Shown: positions 7,402-14,866 of the stretch, in pieces
Layout: each line of letters opens with the position of its first letter
How positions within the stretch are numbered: position 1 is the stretch's first letter
NCBI GenBank assembly: GCA_001873755.1
Contig: MNZT01000069.1
Span: 1 to 19,626, forward strand
Reading direction: 5' to 3'
Length of the DNA: 19,626 nt
DNA from: Candidatus Wirthbacteria bacterium CG2_30_54_11
GTDB taxonomy: Bacteria > Patescibacteriota > CG2-30-54-11
The notes under the pieces: model-generated
Told to the model about the DNA's origin: nothing
Seen by the model: only the letters and a program-made list of their open reading frames with translations
Databases searched by the model: none
Program-made: the position numbers and the translations under genes

Positions 7402-8286
7402 TCAGGTTTTCTTCAGCCTCGTCATACCGATGGCTGAGACTACGATGACGAGGCCTCCGATGATCTCCCGGAGCACCGGTACTTCCCGGTAGACCAGGAA
7501 CGAGACCACCAGGGCAAAGATCGGTTGGGTGTTCATCAGGTTGCTTCCCAGCACCGCCGGGACCCGGTCGAATCCATAGTTCACCAGATAAGCGATCGCT
7601 GTATTGAACAATCCGGCGATGCATACGACGAGAACGATTCCTGCCGTCCAGGTGATCGGTTTCAATCCGTCGAAGATCAGCGTAGCGATCATGAGCAGAG
7701 GGATGGAGCAGGCAAAGGAGCCCATGGCAAGTTCAAAATTGTTCAGGAGCGGGGTATGCCATTTGCGGCCGATATAGTTGATGGCAAAAAAGAACAGGGA
7801 GAGCAGTTCGTATAATTCTCCCTGCCCCCAGCTGGAGAGCGAGGTCGGGTCCCTAAGCGAGATCAAAAGTGCCCCGGCGGCGGCGAGGCACAGGAACAGG
7901 ACGTGTTTCTTCGTGATCCGTTCGGACAGAAAGATCACTCCCAGGAATGCGGTCATGGGGATAGCGTCGATGAACGCGATGTTTGTATATTTGGCATGGT
8001 TGATCGCCAGAGTGAACAGTGGAACCGCGATGAGGAAGAACGAAGCACCCCGCAGGAAAAGAACTCCGGTGTCCCTGGCCGGCAGGTGTTTGAATTTCTG
8101 CAGGTCGATCTGTTTGCGAAAAATTATGAGTCCGATGATGAAGCCGGCACAGACCCTGAACAGGACCTGCTGGTACACGGTCAGATGGCCGTTCAGATAG
8201 CGCGCCCACAGCCCCATGCAGGATTGGAGTGCGGCGACGAGGATGAGGGCGAGAAACCCTTTTTGGCGAGTGGTCAGTGCTTTCAT
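7402..8286 (-). CDS. EamA/DMT-superfamily transporter
   Basis: This 294-residue, very hydrophobic protein has about ten membrane helices in two EamA repeats (~10-140 and ~150-290). The family signatures include a helix-rich N-half with LFRVCAGFIIGLIIF, AIPMTAFLGVIFLSERITKKH at the end of repeat 1, and NLMNTQPIFALVVSFLVYREV near the end of repeat 2. These are drug/metabolite exporters or permeases whose substrate cannot be inferred. Its ATG overlaps the TGA of the RNase HI gene as ATGA, so translation is probably coupled. The product ends 39 nt before the gspF-like start, consistent with one transcript. Confidence 0.92.
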   Translation of the reverse strand: MKALTTRQKGFLALILVAALQSCMGLWARYLNGHLTVYQQVLFRVCAGFIIGLIIFRKQIDLQKFKHLPARDTGVLFLRGASFFLIAVPLFTLAINHAKYTNIAFIDAIPMTAFLGVIFLSERITKKHVLFLCLAAAGALLISLRDPTSLSSWGQGELYELLSLFFFAINYIGRKWHTPLLNNFELAMGSFACSIPLLMIATLIFDGLKPITWTAGIVLVVCIAGLFNTAIAYLVNYGFDRVPAVLGSNLMNTQPIFALVVSFLVYREVPVLREIIGGLVIVVSAIGMTRLKKT

Positions 8287-8699
8287 CTTCCGCGGTCCAT
8301 GGCTTCATTGGCGAGGCGGTCGGCGTGGCTGTTCTGTTCTCTCGGGATATGCCGGAAGGAGACTTTTTTCAGTCCTACCAGCGCTATGGCCTGAAGATAC
8401 AGTTCCTTCAGCCCTGGGTTCTTGACCTTGTACCTGCCCTTCATCTGTTCGACGATGAGTTCGCTGTCCAGGTAACAGGTAATGCTTTGAGCGTTAAGCT
8501 CGTTTGCTTTTCCCAGTGCCGCGATGAGAGCGCGGTATTCGGCCTGGTTGTTGGTTGTTTCACCCAGGTACAGGCTGATCTCGGCAAGTACTTCCTTCGA
8601 AGATTGATCGATCACCACGGCTCCTGCTCCGGCAGGACCGGGGTTGCCACGGGCGCCGCCGTCGGAGTAGGTGATGAGGGAGATTGCTGGTGTTGTCAT
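8283..8699 (-). CDS. rnhA: Ribonuclease HI
   Basis: This 138-residue enzyme cleaves the RNA strand of RNA/DNA hybrids, such as Okazaki primers and R-loops. All family motifs are present: YSDGGARGNPGPAG (D13), TTNNQAEYRAL (E54), CYLDSELIVEQM (D78) and HIPREQNSHADRLAN (D127 with H125). D13, E54, D78 and D127 are the two-metal carboxylates. It is short, like other RNase HI proteins without the N-terminal hybrid-binding domain or the basic protrusion of the E. coli enzyme. It overlaps the EamA gene by ATGA. The start ATG at 8699 has no obvious Shine-Dalgarno sequence. A repeat-filled 192-nt gap separates it from pyruvate kinase upstream. Confidence 0.95.
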   Translation of the reverse strand: MTTPAISLITYSDGGARGNPGPAGAGAVVIDQSSKEVLAEISLYLGETTNNQAEYRALIAALGKANELNAQSITCYLDSELIVEQMKGRYKVKNPGLKELYLQAIALVGLKKVSFRHIPREQNSHADRLANEAMDRGR

Positions 8700-8726
8700 G
8701 GTGTTTCGCTAAAGAATTTAGATGTC

Positions 8727-8770
8727 ACCCTGAACCCTGAGCGAGGCACCCGAGTCGAAGGGTGAAGGGT
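8727..8770. repeat. Nested palindromic intergenic repeat
   Basis: Doubled arms ACCCTgaACCCT (8727-8738) and AGGGTgaAGGGT (8759-8770) flank a core. The segment 8735-8762 matches the reverse complement of the rnpB P19 stem (5889-5916) at 26 of 28 bases. The nesting is like that of the P12 element. It lies between pyruvate kinase and rnhA, probably transcribed with them. Confidence 0.85.
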
Positions 8771-8811
8771 CTGTATTGCGTGAATAGGGGTCCAATCAGT
8801 ATCTCTGAAAG

Positions 8812-8832
8812 ATCCTGAAACAAGTTCAGGAT
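8812..8832. repeat. Second intergenic palindrome
   Basis: Perfect 8-nt arms ATCCTGAA (8812-8819) and TTCAGGAT (8825-8832) surround a 5-nt loop. On the minus strand the hairpin is followed by CTTTC, a weak U-tract at best, so it might attenuate transcripts leaving pyruvate kinase. I recall similar palindromes in unrelated bacterial genomes but cannot verify that here. A C-rich/G-rich stretch with a CCCTC/GAGGG hairpin (8867-8881) completes the gap. Confidence 0.7.
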
Positions 8833-8891
8833 GACGATGGGAAAATGCGTCACCCTCCCCTTTGTCCCCTCCCATCGAGGGCGGGGGGAAC

Positions 8892-10337
8892 CTATCCGAC
8901 GATGTGGGCGTAGATCAGATTGGTACTGCCTGCTTTGTAGGCGCCTTTGATGCCGGCGGTGATGACGATGATGTCGCCGGGGATCAGTTGATCTGAGTTT
9001 TTCATGAGGGCTATGGCCTCGTCAGCCATGACCTTGAAATTCTTGTCCGGGTGTACCCTCAGACTGTCCGGGGTCACTCCGTGCACGAGCAGGAGCTGGC
9101 GCTGGACGATGCCGTAGGGAGAGGCACCTTTGATCGGGATGCCGGGGCGGAATCTCGCGACATTCCTGGTAGTGGCGCCGGAGGTGGTGAGGGTGAGGAT
9201 CAGCTTGGCTCCGATCTCCCGGGCGAGGTCGCAGGCCTGCTTGGCGACTGATTCGGTGACGGTTTTGATCTCGCCAAAATGAGTACGGCGTTTGAGCGTA
9301 CCATCCTGAAGTTTGCTCTCGGTGTGCTTGACGATCCTGGCCATGGTAAGCACGGCTTCAACCGGATACATACCGCTCGCCGTCTCGCCGGAAAGCATGA
9401 TAGCATCAGTATTGTCCAGGACAGCATTGGCCACGTCTGAGACTTCGGCGCGTGTAGGTAGAGGATTGTGCTCCATGGAGTCCAGCATCTGGGTAGCGGT
9501 GATGACCGGTTTGCCGGCCTGATTGCACTTCTGGATCAGTTCTTTCTGGATGGCAGGGATCTGCTCGATGGGCAGTTCGATGCCCAGGTCGCCGCGGGCG
9601 ATCATGATGCCGTCCGAAGCTTCCAGGATGCTGGCGAAATTTTTCAGGCCGCTGACGGACTCGATCTTGCTGATGATCTGTATGTACCGGGCCATGTCAT
9701 TATTGGATTCGGTGAGGAGATTGCGCAGCTTTTGCACATCATCCGCCGACTGGACGAACGACAGGGCGATGAAGTCTATTTTATGCTCTATGGCAAAAGC
9801 CACATCGTCGAGGTCTTTTGGGTTTAGCGGTTCTACCTGCGGGCGTTTACCCGGGATATTGAGACCTTTGCGCTCACTGAGCAGGCCGCCGTTCACGATC
9901 ACGCAGTGTGCTGTTTCGGAGTCCACGGAGTTCACGATCAGATCGATAGCACCGTCGTCGATCAGCACATGGTCGCCCTCTGCCATGTACTTGTTCAAGT
10001 GACTGAGCGAAATACTGACGCCCTGACTGCTTCCCTCAATTTTCTTCGAAGTCAGGAAGAATGGTTTGCCGGGCACGAGCTCCACCTTCTGGTGATCGAC
10101 GAGGAAGCCGGTGCGGATGTCCGGTCCCTGGAGGTCCTGAAGGATAGCGATCGGCTCACCATGCGCCTTCGATACTTTGCGTATGCGGTCAATAACGTCG
10201 GAAAACCAGGCATAGTCGCCATGTTTGAAATTAAGTCTGGCCACGTTCATGCCCGCCAGGTACAGCTTATTGATGGTCTCTTCATCGCCGCTGGCCGGGC
10301 CGATGGTACAGACGATCTTGGTGAATTTTTTTTGCAT
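8892..10337 (-). CDS. pyk: Pyruvate kinase
   Basis: This 481-residue enzyme makes pyruvate and ATP from PEP and ADP, the last step of glycolysis. The TIM-barrel domain starts FTKIVCTIGPAS and carries R34, ISKIES with catalytic K224 and metal ligand E226, ARGDLGIELP (D250), TATQMLDSM (280-288) and the long SDVANAVLDNTDAIMLSGETA motif. The B domain (~78-170) and C-terminal regulatory domain (~345-481) are complete. The K+-binding region differs from the K+-dependent type: residue 38 is Lys where Ser is usual (NFKHG), and residues 68-73 read DLQGPD (see findings). No convincing ribosome-binding site precedes ATG 10337. The upstream gap holds a strong palindrome at 10415-10445. Confidence 0.96.
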   Translation of the reverse strand: MQKKFTKIVCTIGPASGDEETINKLYLAGMNVARLNFKHGDYAWFSDVIDRIRKVSKAHGEPIAILQDLQGPDIRTGFLVDHQKVELVPGKPFFLTSKKIEGSSQGVSISLSHLNKYMAEGDHVLIDDGAIDLIVNSVDSETAHCVIVNGGLLSERKGLNIPGKRPQVEPLNPKDLDDVAFAIEHKIDFIALSFVQSADDVQKLRNLLTESNNDMARYIQIISKIESVSGLKNFASILEASDGIMIARGDLGIELPIEQIPAIQKELIQKCNQAGKPVITATQMLDSMEHNPLPTRAEVSDVANAVLDNTDAIMLSGETASGMYPVEAVLTMARIVKHTESKLQDGTLKRRTHFGEIKTVTESVAKQACDLAREIGAKLILTLTTSGATTRNVARFRPGIPIKGASPYGIVQRQLLLVHGVTPDSLRVHPDKNFKVMADEAIALMKNSDQLIPGDIIVITAGIKGAYKAGSTNLIYAHIVG

Positions 10338-10414
10338 GGTAGTCGGTGAGTAATTGGGTAGGTTAGGGAATGAATGAGTATTATTTTGTCAAAATCTGAT
10401 TTACATCCTTTAGG

Positions 10415-10445
10415 CAAATTTGTAAAACACCGTTTTACAAATTTG
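10415..10445. promoter_or_regulatory. Perfect 14-bp inverted repeat, possible operator upstream of pyk
   Basis: CAAATTTGTAAAAC (10415-10428) and its exact complement (10432-10445) are separated by ACC. There is no T-tract on either side, so it is not an ordinary terminator. It lies 78 nt upstream of the pyruvate kinase start. A possible plus-strand promoter, TTTACA (10400-10405), 17 nt, TAAAAC (10423-10428), would put its -10 inside the left arm. A dimeric repressor site is the simplest reading; the regulator is unknown. Confidence 0.5.
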
Positions 10446-10451
10446 GGAGTA

Positions 10452-10556
10452 ATGGACAAAGAAAGAACGCATCGATATGCTTCGCGAACACTGCTAAAAG
10501 TAGCACATGGCAAGGATAAGAACAAGGAGCCCACACCTGCGCCGATGCAGCTTTAG
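10452..10556 (+). CDS. Possible 34-residue basic peptide
   Basis: An ATG frame just after the palindrome encodes 34 residues rich in Lys, Arg and His, ending EPTPAPMQL. GGGAG lies only 2 nt before the ATG, which is too close for a normal ribosome-binding site. A weak upstream promoter overlaps the palindrome. I recognise no family. It is listed because the 312-nt gap 10338-10650 holds no other gene; it may well not be translated. Confidence 0.15.
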   Translation: MDKERTHRYASRTLLKVAHGKDKNKEPTPAPMQL

Positions 10557-10587
10557 AGGAGATGGAGTTGTTTTGGCTTTAACACAA

Positions 10588-10618
10588 AAGGAGCTGACGA
10601 CAAAGTCGTCAGCTCCTT
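10588..10618 (-). terminator. Intrinsic terminator after PEP synthase
   Basis: A perfect 14-bp stem (AAGGAGCTGACGAC and its complement) with a 3-nt loop is followed on the minus strand by TTTTGTGTT. It starts 33 nt after the PEP synthase stop. The plus strand has no T-tract, so it is one-directional. It separates PEP synthase from pyruvate kinase transcription. Confidence 0.88.
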
Positions 10619-10634
10619 CGAAAATCGTATTTCG

Positions 10635-10655
10635 TCCTACCTCCTACTTCCTACT
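10635..10655 (-). repeat. Heptanucleotide repeat spanning the PEP synthase stop codon
   Basis: Three 7-nt units of plus-strand form TCCTACy (minus strand rGTAGGA) run across the TAG stop at 10653-10651, so the first units are the end of the coding sequence and the rest is untranslated. Similar period-7 arrays lie at 17028, 17124 and 6189. Confidence 0.65.
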
Positions 10656-13509
10656 TCCTCAGAAGCGCCAGCTCTTCGACTCCCTGCTCATTGGCAGCGG
10701 CAAGTCTTCTCAGTATCATCTTGCGTTCTACGGAGGCGATGACGCGGCGGGTGGTGTCGATCATGTCAGGGGAGACGGAGACCGAATTGATGCCCCATTC
10801 CACCAGTTTTTCCGTGATCTCGGGGTAGACCGAAGGAGCCTGGCCGCAGATGGAGGCGACCACTCCGCGCTTGCTCGATTCCTTGATGAGATGTTCGAGC
10901 GCCATCATGACGGCTTCGTTCCTCTCGTCGAACTCAGATGCGCAGAGTTCGCTGTCGCGATCTACGCCGAGGATGAGCTGGGTCAGGTCATTGGACCCGA
11001 TCGAGATACCGTCGATGCCGATGTCGCAGAATTTGTCGATGAGGAATACGGTCGAGGGGACTTCTACCATCATATAGAGGCGGAAGTTCTTTGACCTTTT
11101 GAGCCCGGCTTTTTCCATGAGGTTCTTCACATCGACCATCTCGTCGATGGTGCGGACGAAGGGGATCATGACATGGAGGTTGTCGAATTCAGCCCGGACC
11201 CGTTTGATAGCTTCGCATTCGAGGTTGAACACCTCAGGGTCTGAGATGTAGCGGAAGCAGCCACGGTAGCCGATCATGGGATTGTCTTCCTGTTTTTCGA
11301 ACTCTTCGCCGCCCTTCAGGTTCTTGTATTCATTGGTTTTGAAGTCCGTGGCGCGATAGATGACCGGGCGGGGGTAGAACGGCTCCGCGAACATGCGCAG
11401 TCCGTCGGCCAGCTTGGTGATGAATTCTTCGCTCCGTCCTTCCTTGATCATTTTCTTCGGATGTTCGCCGATGTCGGCGATCATAAATTCGGCTCTGAGG
11501 AGTCCGACGCCATCTACGGCGCGAGCGGCGACCGTGGCGGCGAGTTCTTTTTCCGCGAGGTTCACATAGACCTTGGTCGCGGTGATCGGGGTCTGCACCA
11601 CGACCTGCGGGGCGTTGTCGATATGTTTTTCCACGGCGGCCTTGGGCGGCAGGATTTCGCCTTCATAGACCAGTCCATGGGTGCCATTGACCGTGATGAT
11701 CTGGCCGGTTTTCAGCGTGCTCGTCGCGACCTTGGTCCCCACGACGCAGGGGATGCCGAGCTCACGGCTCACGATGGCGGCGTGACAGGTACGACCGCCG
11801 GTGTCGGTGACGATGGCCGCTGCGCGTTTCATGGCAGGTACATAGTCAGGTGTGGTCATTTCAGTGACCAGTATGTCGCCCTTCAAGATCAGGTCGCACT
11901 CGCTCGGGCTGTGGATGATCTTGACCGGGCCGGAGGATGAGCCGACGCTGGCTCCGCCACCCTTCAGAATGACCGTAGGAGCTTTGCCCTCAGCCGCGGG
12001 GGTCGCTTCTGCAGCAGGTGCAGCGGATGGACCGGCCACTCCTTTGTTGTCTTCTAGCGTGGTCACCGGGCGGGCCTGGACGATATAGACCTTGCCGTTT
12101 TCTATGCCCCATTCGGTGTCCTGGGGATACTGATAATGCTCTTCGATCTTGGCGCCGATCTTGGCCAGCTCCACGATCTCTTCGTCGGTCAGTTTCTGGG
12201 TTTTCTTTTCCTCGGCGGTCAGTGCGATCTTGATGTTGGGGTCATCACTTCCGGTGACGACTTCGCCGATGCCTTTGCCGAGGACTTTTTCTCCGCTGGT
12301 GTGCTGCGCGGCAGGGTCGATCACGCCGCTGAACGTGAAGTTCAGGTTCCGTACTGGTTCAGACCAGGAGAGCGTACCGTCCGTCGGAGGTGCGGCCGAA
12401 ACAGGTACCGGGGCGGGTATCTGGTGGTAGGATTCCTTGATGGCCTCCAGATCCGCCTTCAGCTCTGATTCGTTGATGATGAACGGAGGAGTGTCGGTAG
12501 AAGAGGTTGTGGTCGTCGGGGCGACCACTGAGTTCTCTACGACCGGTGCGGCGACCTCTGCTGGGGCCACAGGCGGCTGGGTCGGAGCAGGGCTTGCTGG
12601 CGCGGCAGGCGCAGCAGACTCCAGAGGAGCGGCCGGACTTGCAGAGGCAACTGGAGCTGCAGGTGTTGCGGGAGCGGCAGGCGTAGCAGGGGCGGCAGGA
12701 GATGCCGGGGCGGCGGGTGCAGTCGGAGTCGGAGGTGCGGTTACAGGGGCACGTTTGACGATCTTGAAATCCTGTTCGTTGATCTCCCGGTCCAGGATTT
12801 TGAAGGTGCCTTTTTCGACGATATAGCGGTCCGGGGTGATGGCGCCGGAGACCACGGATTCACCGAGGCCGTATCCTGCTTCGATCACGATCTTGGTCCG
12901 GTCATTGGTGATCGGGTCCACGGTGAACATGATGCCGGACTTTTCGGACTGGACCATCTTCTGTACCGGGACTGCGATGCCGACCTTCATGTGCTCAAAT
13001 CCCTTGTCCTGGCGGTAGAAGATCGCCCGGGCCTCGAACAGCGACGCCCAGCAGCTCTGGACCGCTTTCACGACAGCCTTGGCGCCGTGAATATTGAGAA
13101 AGGTCGCCTGCTGTCCGGCAAAGCTGGCTCCGGGCAGATCTTCGGCCGTGGCCGAGCTGCGTACGGCGACATAGGTCTCGGTCACCCCTTTGCAGATATC
13201 GAGGTAGCGGGCTTCGATTTCCTGCTGGATGTCAATTGGCATGGGAGTTTCGATGACCAGTTTTTTGATCTTTTCGGAAGCGGCCTGGAGTGCCTTGGAA
13301 TCATTGGCATCCAGCCCTGAGAGCATATCAGTGACTTGCTGTTTGATCCCGGTTTTTTCCAGGAATAGGTAGTAGGCATCCGAGGTCACGATGAACCCAT
13401 CGGGTACGGGCAGTCCTGCCTGTACCATCTCCCCGAGATTGCCTCCCTTGCCTCCTACTAGAGCGAGGTTTTTACGGTTGACTTCATTGAACCATACGAC
13501 GTTCGGCAT
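10651..13509 (-). CDS. ppsA: Phosphoenolpyruvate synthase with Ala/Pro-rich insertion
   Basis: This 952-residue enzyme makes PEP from pyruvate, ATP and water (AMP and phosphate released), the gluconeogenic reverse of pyruvate kinase. The N-terminal ATP-grasp domain has LVGGKGGNLGEM, YVAVRSSATAEDLPGASFAGQQ, SGIMFTVDP and EAGYGLGESVVSGAITPD. The swivelling phosphohistidine domain has GGRTCHAAIVSRELGIPCVVG with H576. The C-terminal PEP-binding barrel has GLLRAEFM, NPMIGYRGCF, GSNDLTQLILGVDRD and SICGQAPS with C888. Usual length is ~760-800. The extra ~150 residues lie at ~254-430, led by an Ala/Pro tract, with a shorter Ala/Pro linker just before the phosphohistidine domain. AGGAG precedes ATG 13509. 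Pyruvate phosphate dikinase is less likely given the RSSATAEDLP/GQQ motifs. Confidence 0.93.
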   Translation of the reverse strand: MPNVVWFNEVNRKNLALVGGKGGNLGEMVQAGLPVPDGFIVTSDAYYLFLEKTGIKQQVTDMLSGLDANDSKALQAASEKIKKLVIETPMPIDIQQEIEARYLDICKGVTETYVAVRSSATAEDLPGASFAGQQATFLNIHGAKAVVKAVQSCWASLFEARAIFYRQDKGFEHMKVGIAVPVQKMVQSEKSGIMFTVDPITNDRTKIVIEAGYGLGESVVSGAITPDRYIVEKGTFKILDREINEQDFKIVKRAPVTAPPTPTAPAAPASPAAPATPAAPATPAAPVASASPAAPLESAAPAAPASPAPTQPPVAPAEVAAPVVENSVVAPTTTTSSTDTPPFIINESELKADLEAIKESYHQIPAPVPVSAAPPTDGTLSWSEPVRNLNFTFSGVIDPAAQHTSGEKVLGKGIGEVVTGSDDPNIKIALTAEEKKTQKLTDEEIVELAKIGAKIEEHYQYPQDTEWGIENGKVYIVQARPVTTLEDNKGVAGPSAAPAAEATPAAEGKAPTVILKGGGASVGSSSGPVKIIHSPSECDLILKGDILVTEMTTPDYVPAMKRAAAIVTDTGGRTCHAAIVSRELGIPCVVGTKVATSTLKTGQIITVNGTHGLVYEGEILPPKAAVEKHIDNAPQVVVQTPITATKVYVNLAEKELAATVAARAVDGVGLLRAEFMIADIGEHPKKMIKEGRSEEFITKLADGLRMFAEPFYPRPVIYRATDFKTNEYKNLKGGEEFEKQEDNPMIGYRGCFRYISDPEVFNLECEAIKRVRAEFDNLHVMIPFVRTIDEMVDVKNLMEKAGLKRSKNFRLYMMVEVPSTVFLIDKFCDIGIDGISIGSNDLTQLILGVDRDSELCASEFDERNEAVMMALEHLIKESSKRGVVASICGQAPSVYPEITEKLVEWGINSVSVSPDMIDTTRRVIASVERKMILRRLAAANEQGVEELALLRK
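12484..12750 (-). repeat. Low-complexity Ala/Pro coding tract inside ppsA
   Basis: Residues ~254-342 of PEP synthase are almost entirely Ala, Pro, Ser, Thr and Val, with repeated PAAPA(T/S) units encoded by imperfect GC-rich DNA repeats. The reading frame stays open through the tract, and conserved enzyme motifs resume after it. Confidence 0.85.
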
Positions 13510-13617
13510 GGTCTTCTCCTTTTGATTTTAGGTCTTGATATCTAGTGAATATATGAAGGTACGAGTAGCCACAATAGTAGAGCGCGGTTCTCGCGCAGAG
13601 CAGACGGGTTTCTAAAT

Positions 13618-13646
13618 AGTATAGCGCTTCTATCTATTTTCTGCAA
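13618..13646 (-). promoter_or_regulatory. Candidate promoter for PEP synthase
   Basis: On the minus strand, TTGCAG (13646-13641), 17 nt, TATACT (13623-13618). Transcription would begin near 13611, leaving a ~100-nt leader with a small GCGCG/CGCGC hairpin (13582-13596). The -10 is good, the -35 weak. A later TATATT nearer the gene is an alternative. Confidence 0.45.
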
Positions 13647-13673
13647 TCTATTTTGTAATTGCTTCTTAGGCGC

Positions 13674-13679
13674 TATAAT
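13674..13679 (+). promoter_or_regulatory. Candidate -10 of the sbcD-sbcC promoter
   Basis: A perfect TATAAT preceded by GGCGC. The best upstream partners are TTGTAA at 13653 (15-nt spacer) or TTTTGT at 13651 (17-nt spacer), both weak. Start near 13686 gives a ~59-nt leader ending in GAGG, 4 nt before ATG 13745. It mirrors the divergent -10 at 13618-13623, which also has GCGC beside it. Confidence 0.5.
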
Positions 13680-13744
13680 GTCGACGTCAGTATACCCCGA
13701 AGAAGCATCGAGTTACTAATATGTTCCATATTTTTTGAGGCAGC

Positions 13745-14857
13745 ATGGCATCTACCGTCAGTTTTCTCCATACCGCCGATAGTCAGTTCGGTACCGGGTT
13801 CGGCACGCTGCCACCGCAGGTGGCTGACTTGAAACGCACGAGTCAGCGCGAGGGATTTTCTGCTCTGGTGCAGCACGCCATTCGTGAAAAGCTTGATCTT
13901 TTCCTCTTGAGTGGTGATGTGTTTGATACCGCTCATCCGGCGATCGCTGATATCAGTTTTGTGAAAAAGGAACTTGAGCGCCTTGAGACAGCGGGAGTCC
14001 AGGTCTTCGTCATCCCCGGCAATCACGACAGCTCCGGCCCCGGGAGCCTGTGGGATCAGTATGGACCCTGGCCCGGGCATGTATTCTTGAGCCCGGGTTT
14101 CACCTCTGTATTTCTGGCGGATCAGGACATCGAGATCTTTGGCATGGGATTTGACCGCAGCCATTCATCGGACAATCCGCTCGCCGCGGACAAGATAGTC
14201 CCAAAGACAAGCCGGTCGATCCTGCTGTACCACGGCGCCTGGCAGAATTTCGGACGGGAGCTCACGAGGGATTACCCTTTTTCCCTAGCGGATATCGAAA
14301 AAATCCCCTGCAATTATATTGCACTGGGTCACTATCATGCGTATTCGGTCGTGCTCGACCGGCCGGATAAAAAAGCCGTGTACAGCGGAGATACCGAGGG
14401 ACTGGATTTCAGCGCCAACGAGTGCGGCCTGCGCCAGGCGGTTCAGGGCGAAATTTCACCCGAAGGACAGGTCACTATCAAGCCCGTACCGATCAAAAGC
14501 CTGCTCATGGAGTACCTGGAACTCGATGTCTCTACCTATACCCTGGCGGGACTCGATCATGCCATTCAGGAAAAGGCCGACGCCCGGACACTTCTGGATG
14601 TCCAGTTGACTGGCATCCCCTCCATCGAACTTTTCAGAGAGATCCCGGTCATCGAACAGGCGTGCAGGCATCTGTTCCTGTTTTTCCGCATCATCGACCG
14701 GACGGTCGATGTTCAGGTCAATGACCTCCAGAAGGCACAGACTTATCAGGGACTGTACTACCGTGCGCTCAAGGATAAACTCGCGAAAGCTACGACCGAA
14801 GAGGAGAAGACCGCCATCCGGCAGGCGCTCCAGATCGGTCTGGCGGCTTTTCAGTAG
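13745..14857 (+). CDS. SbcD/Mre11/YhaO-like metallophosphoesterase nuclease
   Basis: This 370-residue protein has the two-metal phosphoesterase motifs in order: FLHTADSQFG (D12), LLSGDVFDTA, VIPGNHDSSG, LLYHGAWQ and ALGHYHAY, followed by a YSGDTEG strand typical of the SbcD/Mre11 group. Such proteins process broken DNA ends as the nuclease half of an SbcCD-type complex. The first motif has Gln14 where Mre11/SbcD usually has the metal-ligand His (D-x-H). I recall Gln variants in some SbcD-like proteins, so this need not mean loss of activity. Residues ~250-370 would be the capping and ATPase-docking part. The partner gene starts 9 nt downstream. Confidence 0.9.
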   Translation: MASTVSFLHTADSQFGTGFGTLPPQVADLKRTSQREGFSALVQHAIREKLDLFLLSGDVFDTAHPAIADISFVKKELERLETAGVQVFVIPGNHDSSGPGSLWDQYGPWPGHVFLSPGFTSVFLADQDIEIFGMGFDRSHSSDNPLAADKIVPKTSRSILLYHGAWQNFGRELTRDYPFSLADIEKIPCNYIALGHYHAYSVVLDRPDKKAVYSGDTEGLDFSANECGLRQAVQGEISPEGQVTIKPVPIKSLLMEYLELDVSTYTLAGLDHAIQEKADARTLLDVQLTGIPSIELFREIPVIEQACRHLFLFFRIIDRTVDVQVNDLQKAQTYQGLYYRALKDKLAKATTEEEKTAIRQALQIGLAAFQ

Positions 14858-14866
14858 GATACCAGC

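Noticed and set aside
8727..8832. Intergenic palindromes as insertion-sequence ends or attachment sites
   Set aside because: No transposase or integrase is encoded nearby, and there are no target-site duplications that I can see.
12437..12826. A 129-codon Gly/Ala-rich plus-strand frame
   Set aside because: It is the antisense shadow of the Ala/Pro tract in ppsA; low-complexity GC-rich DNA keeps several frames open.
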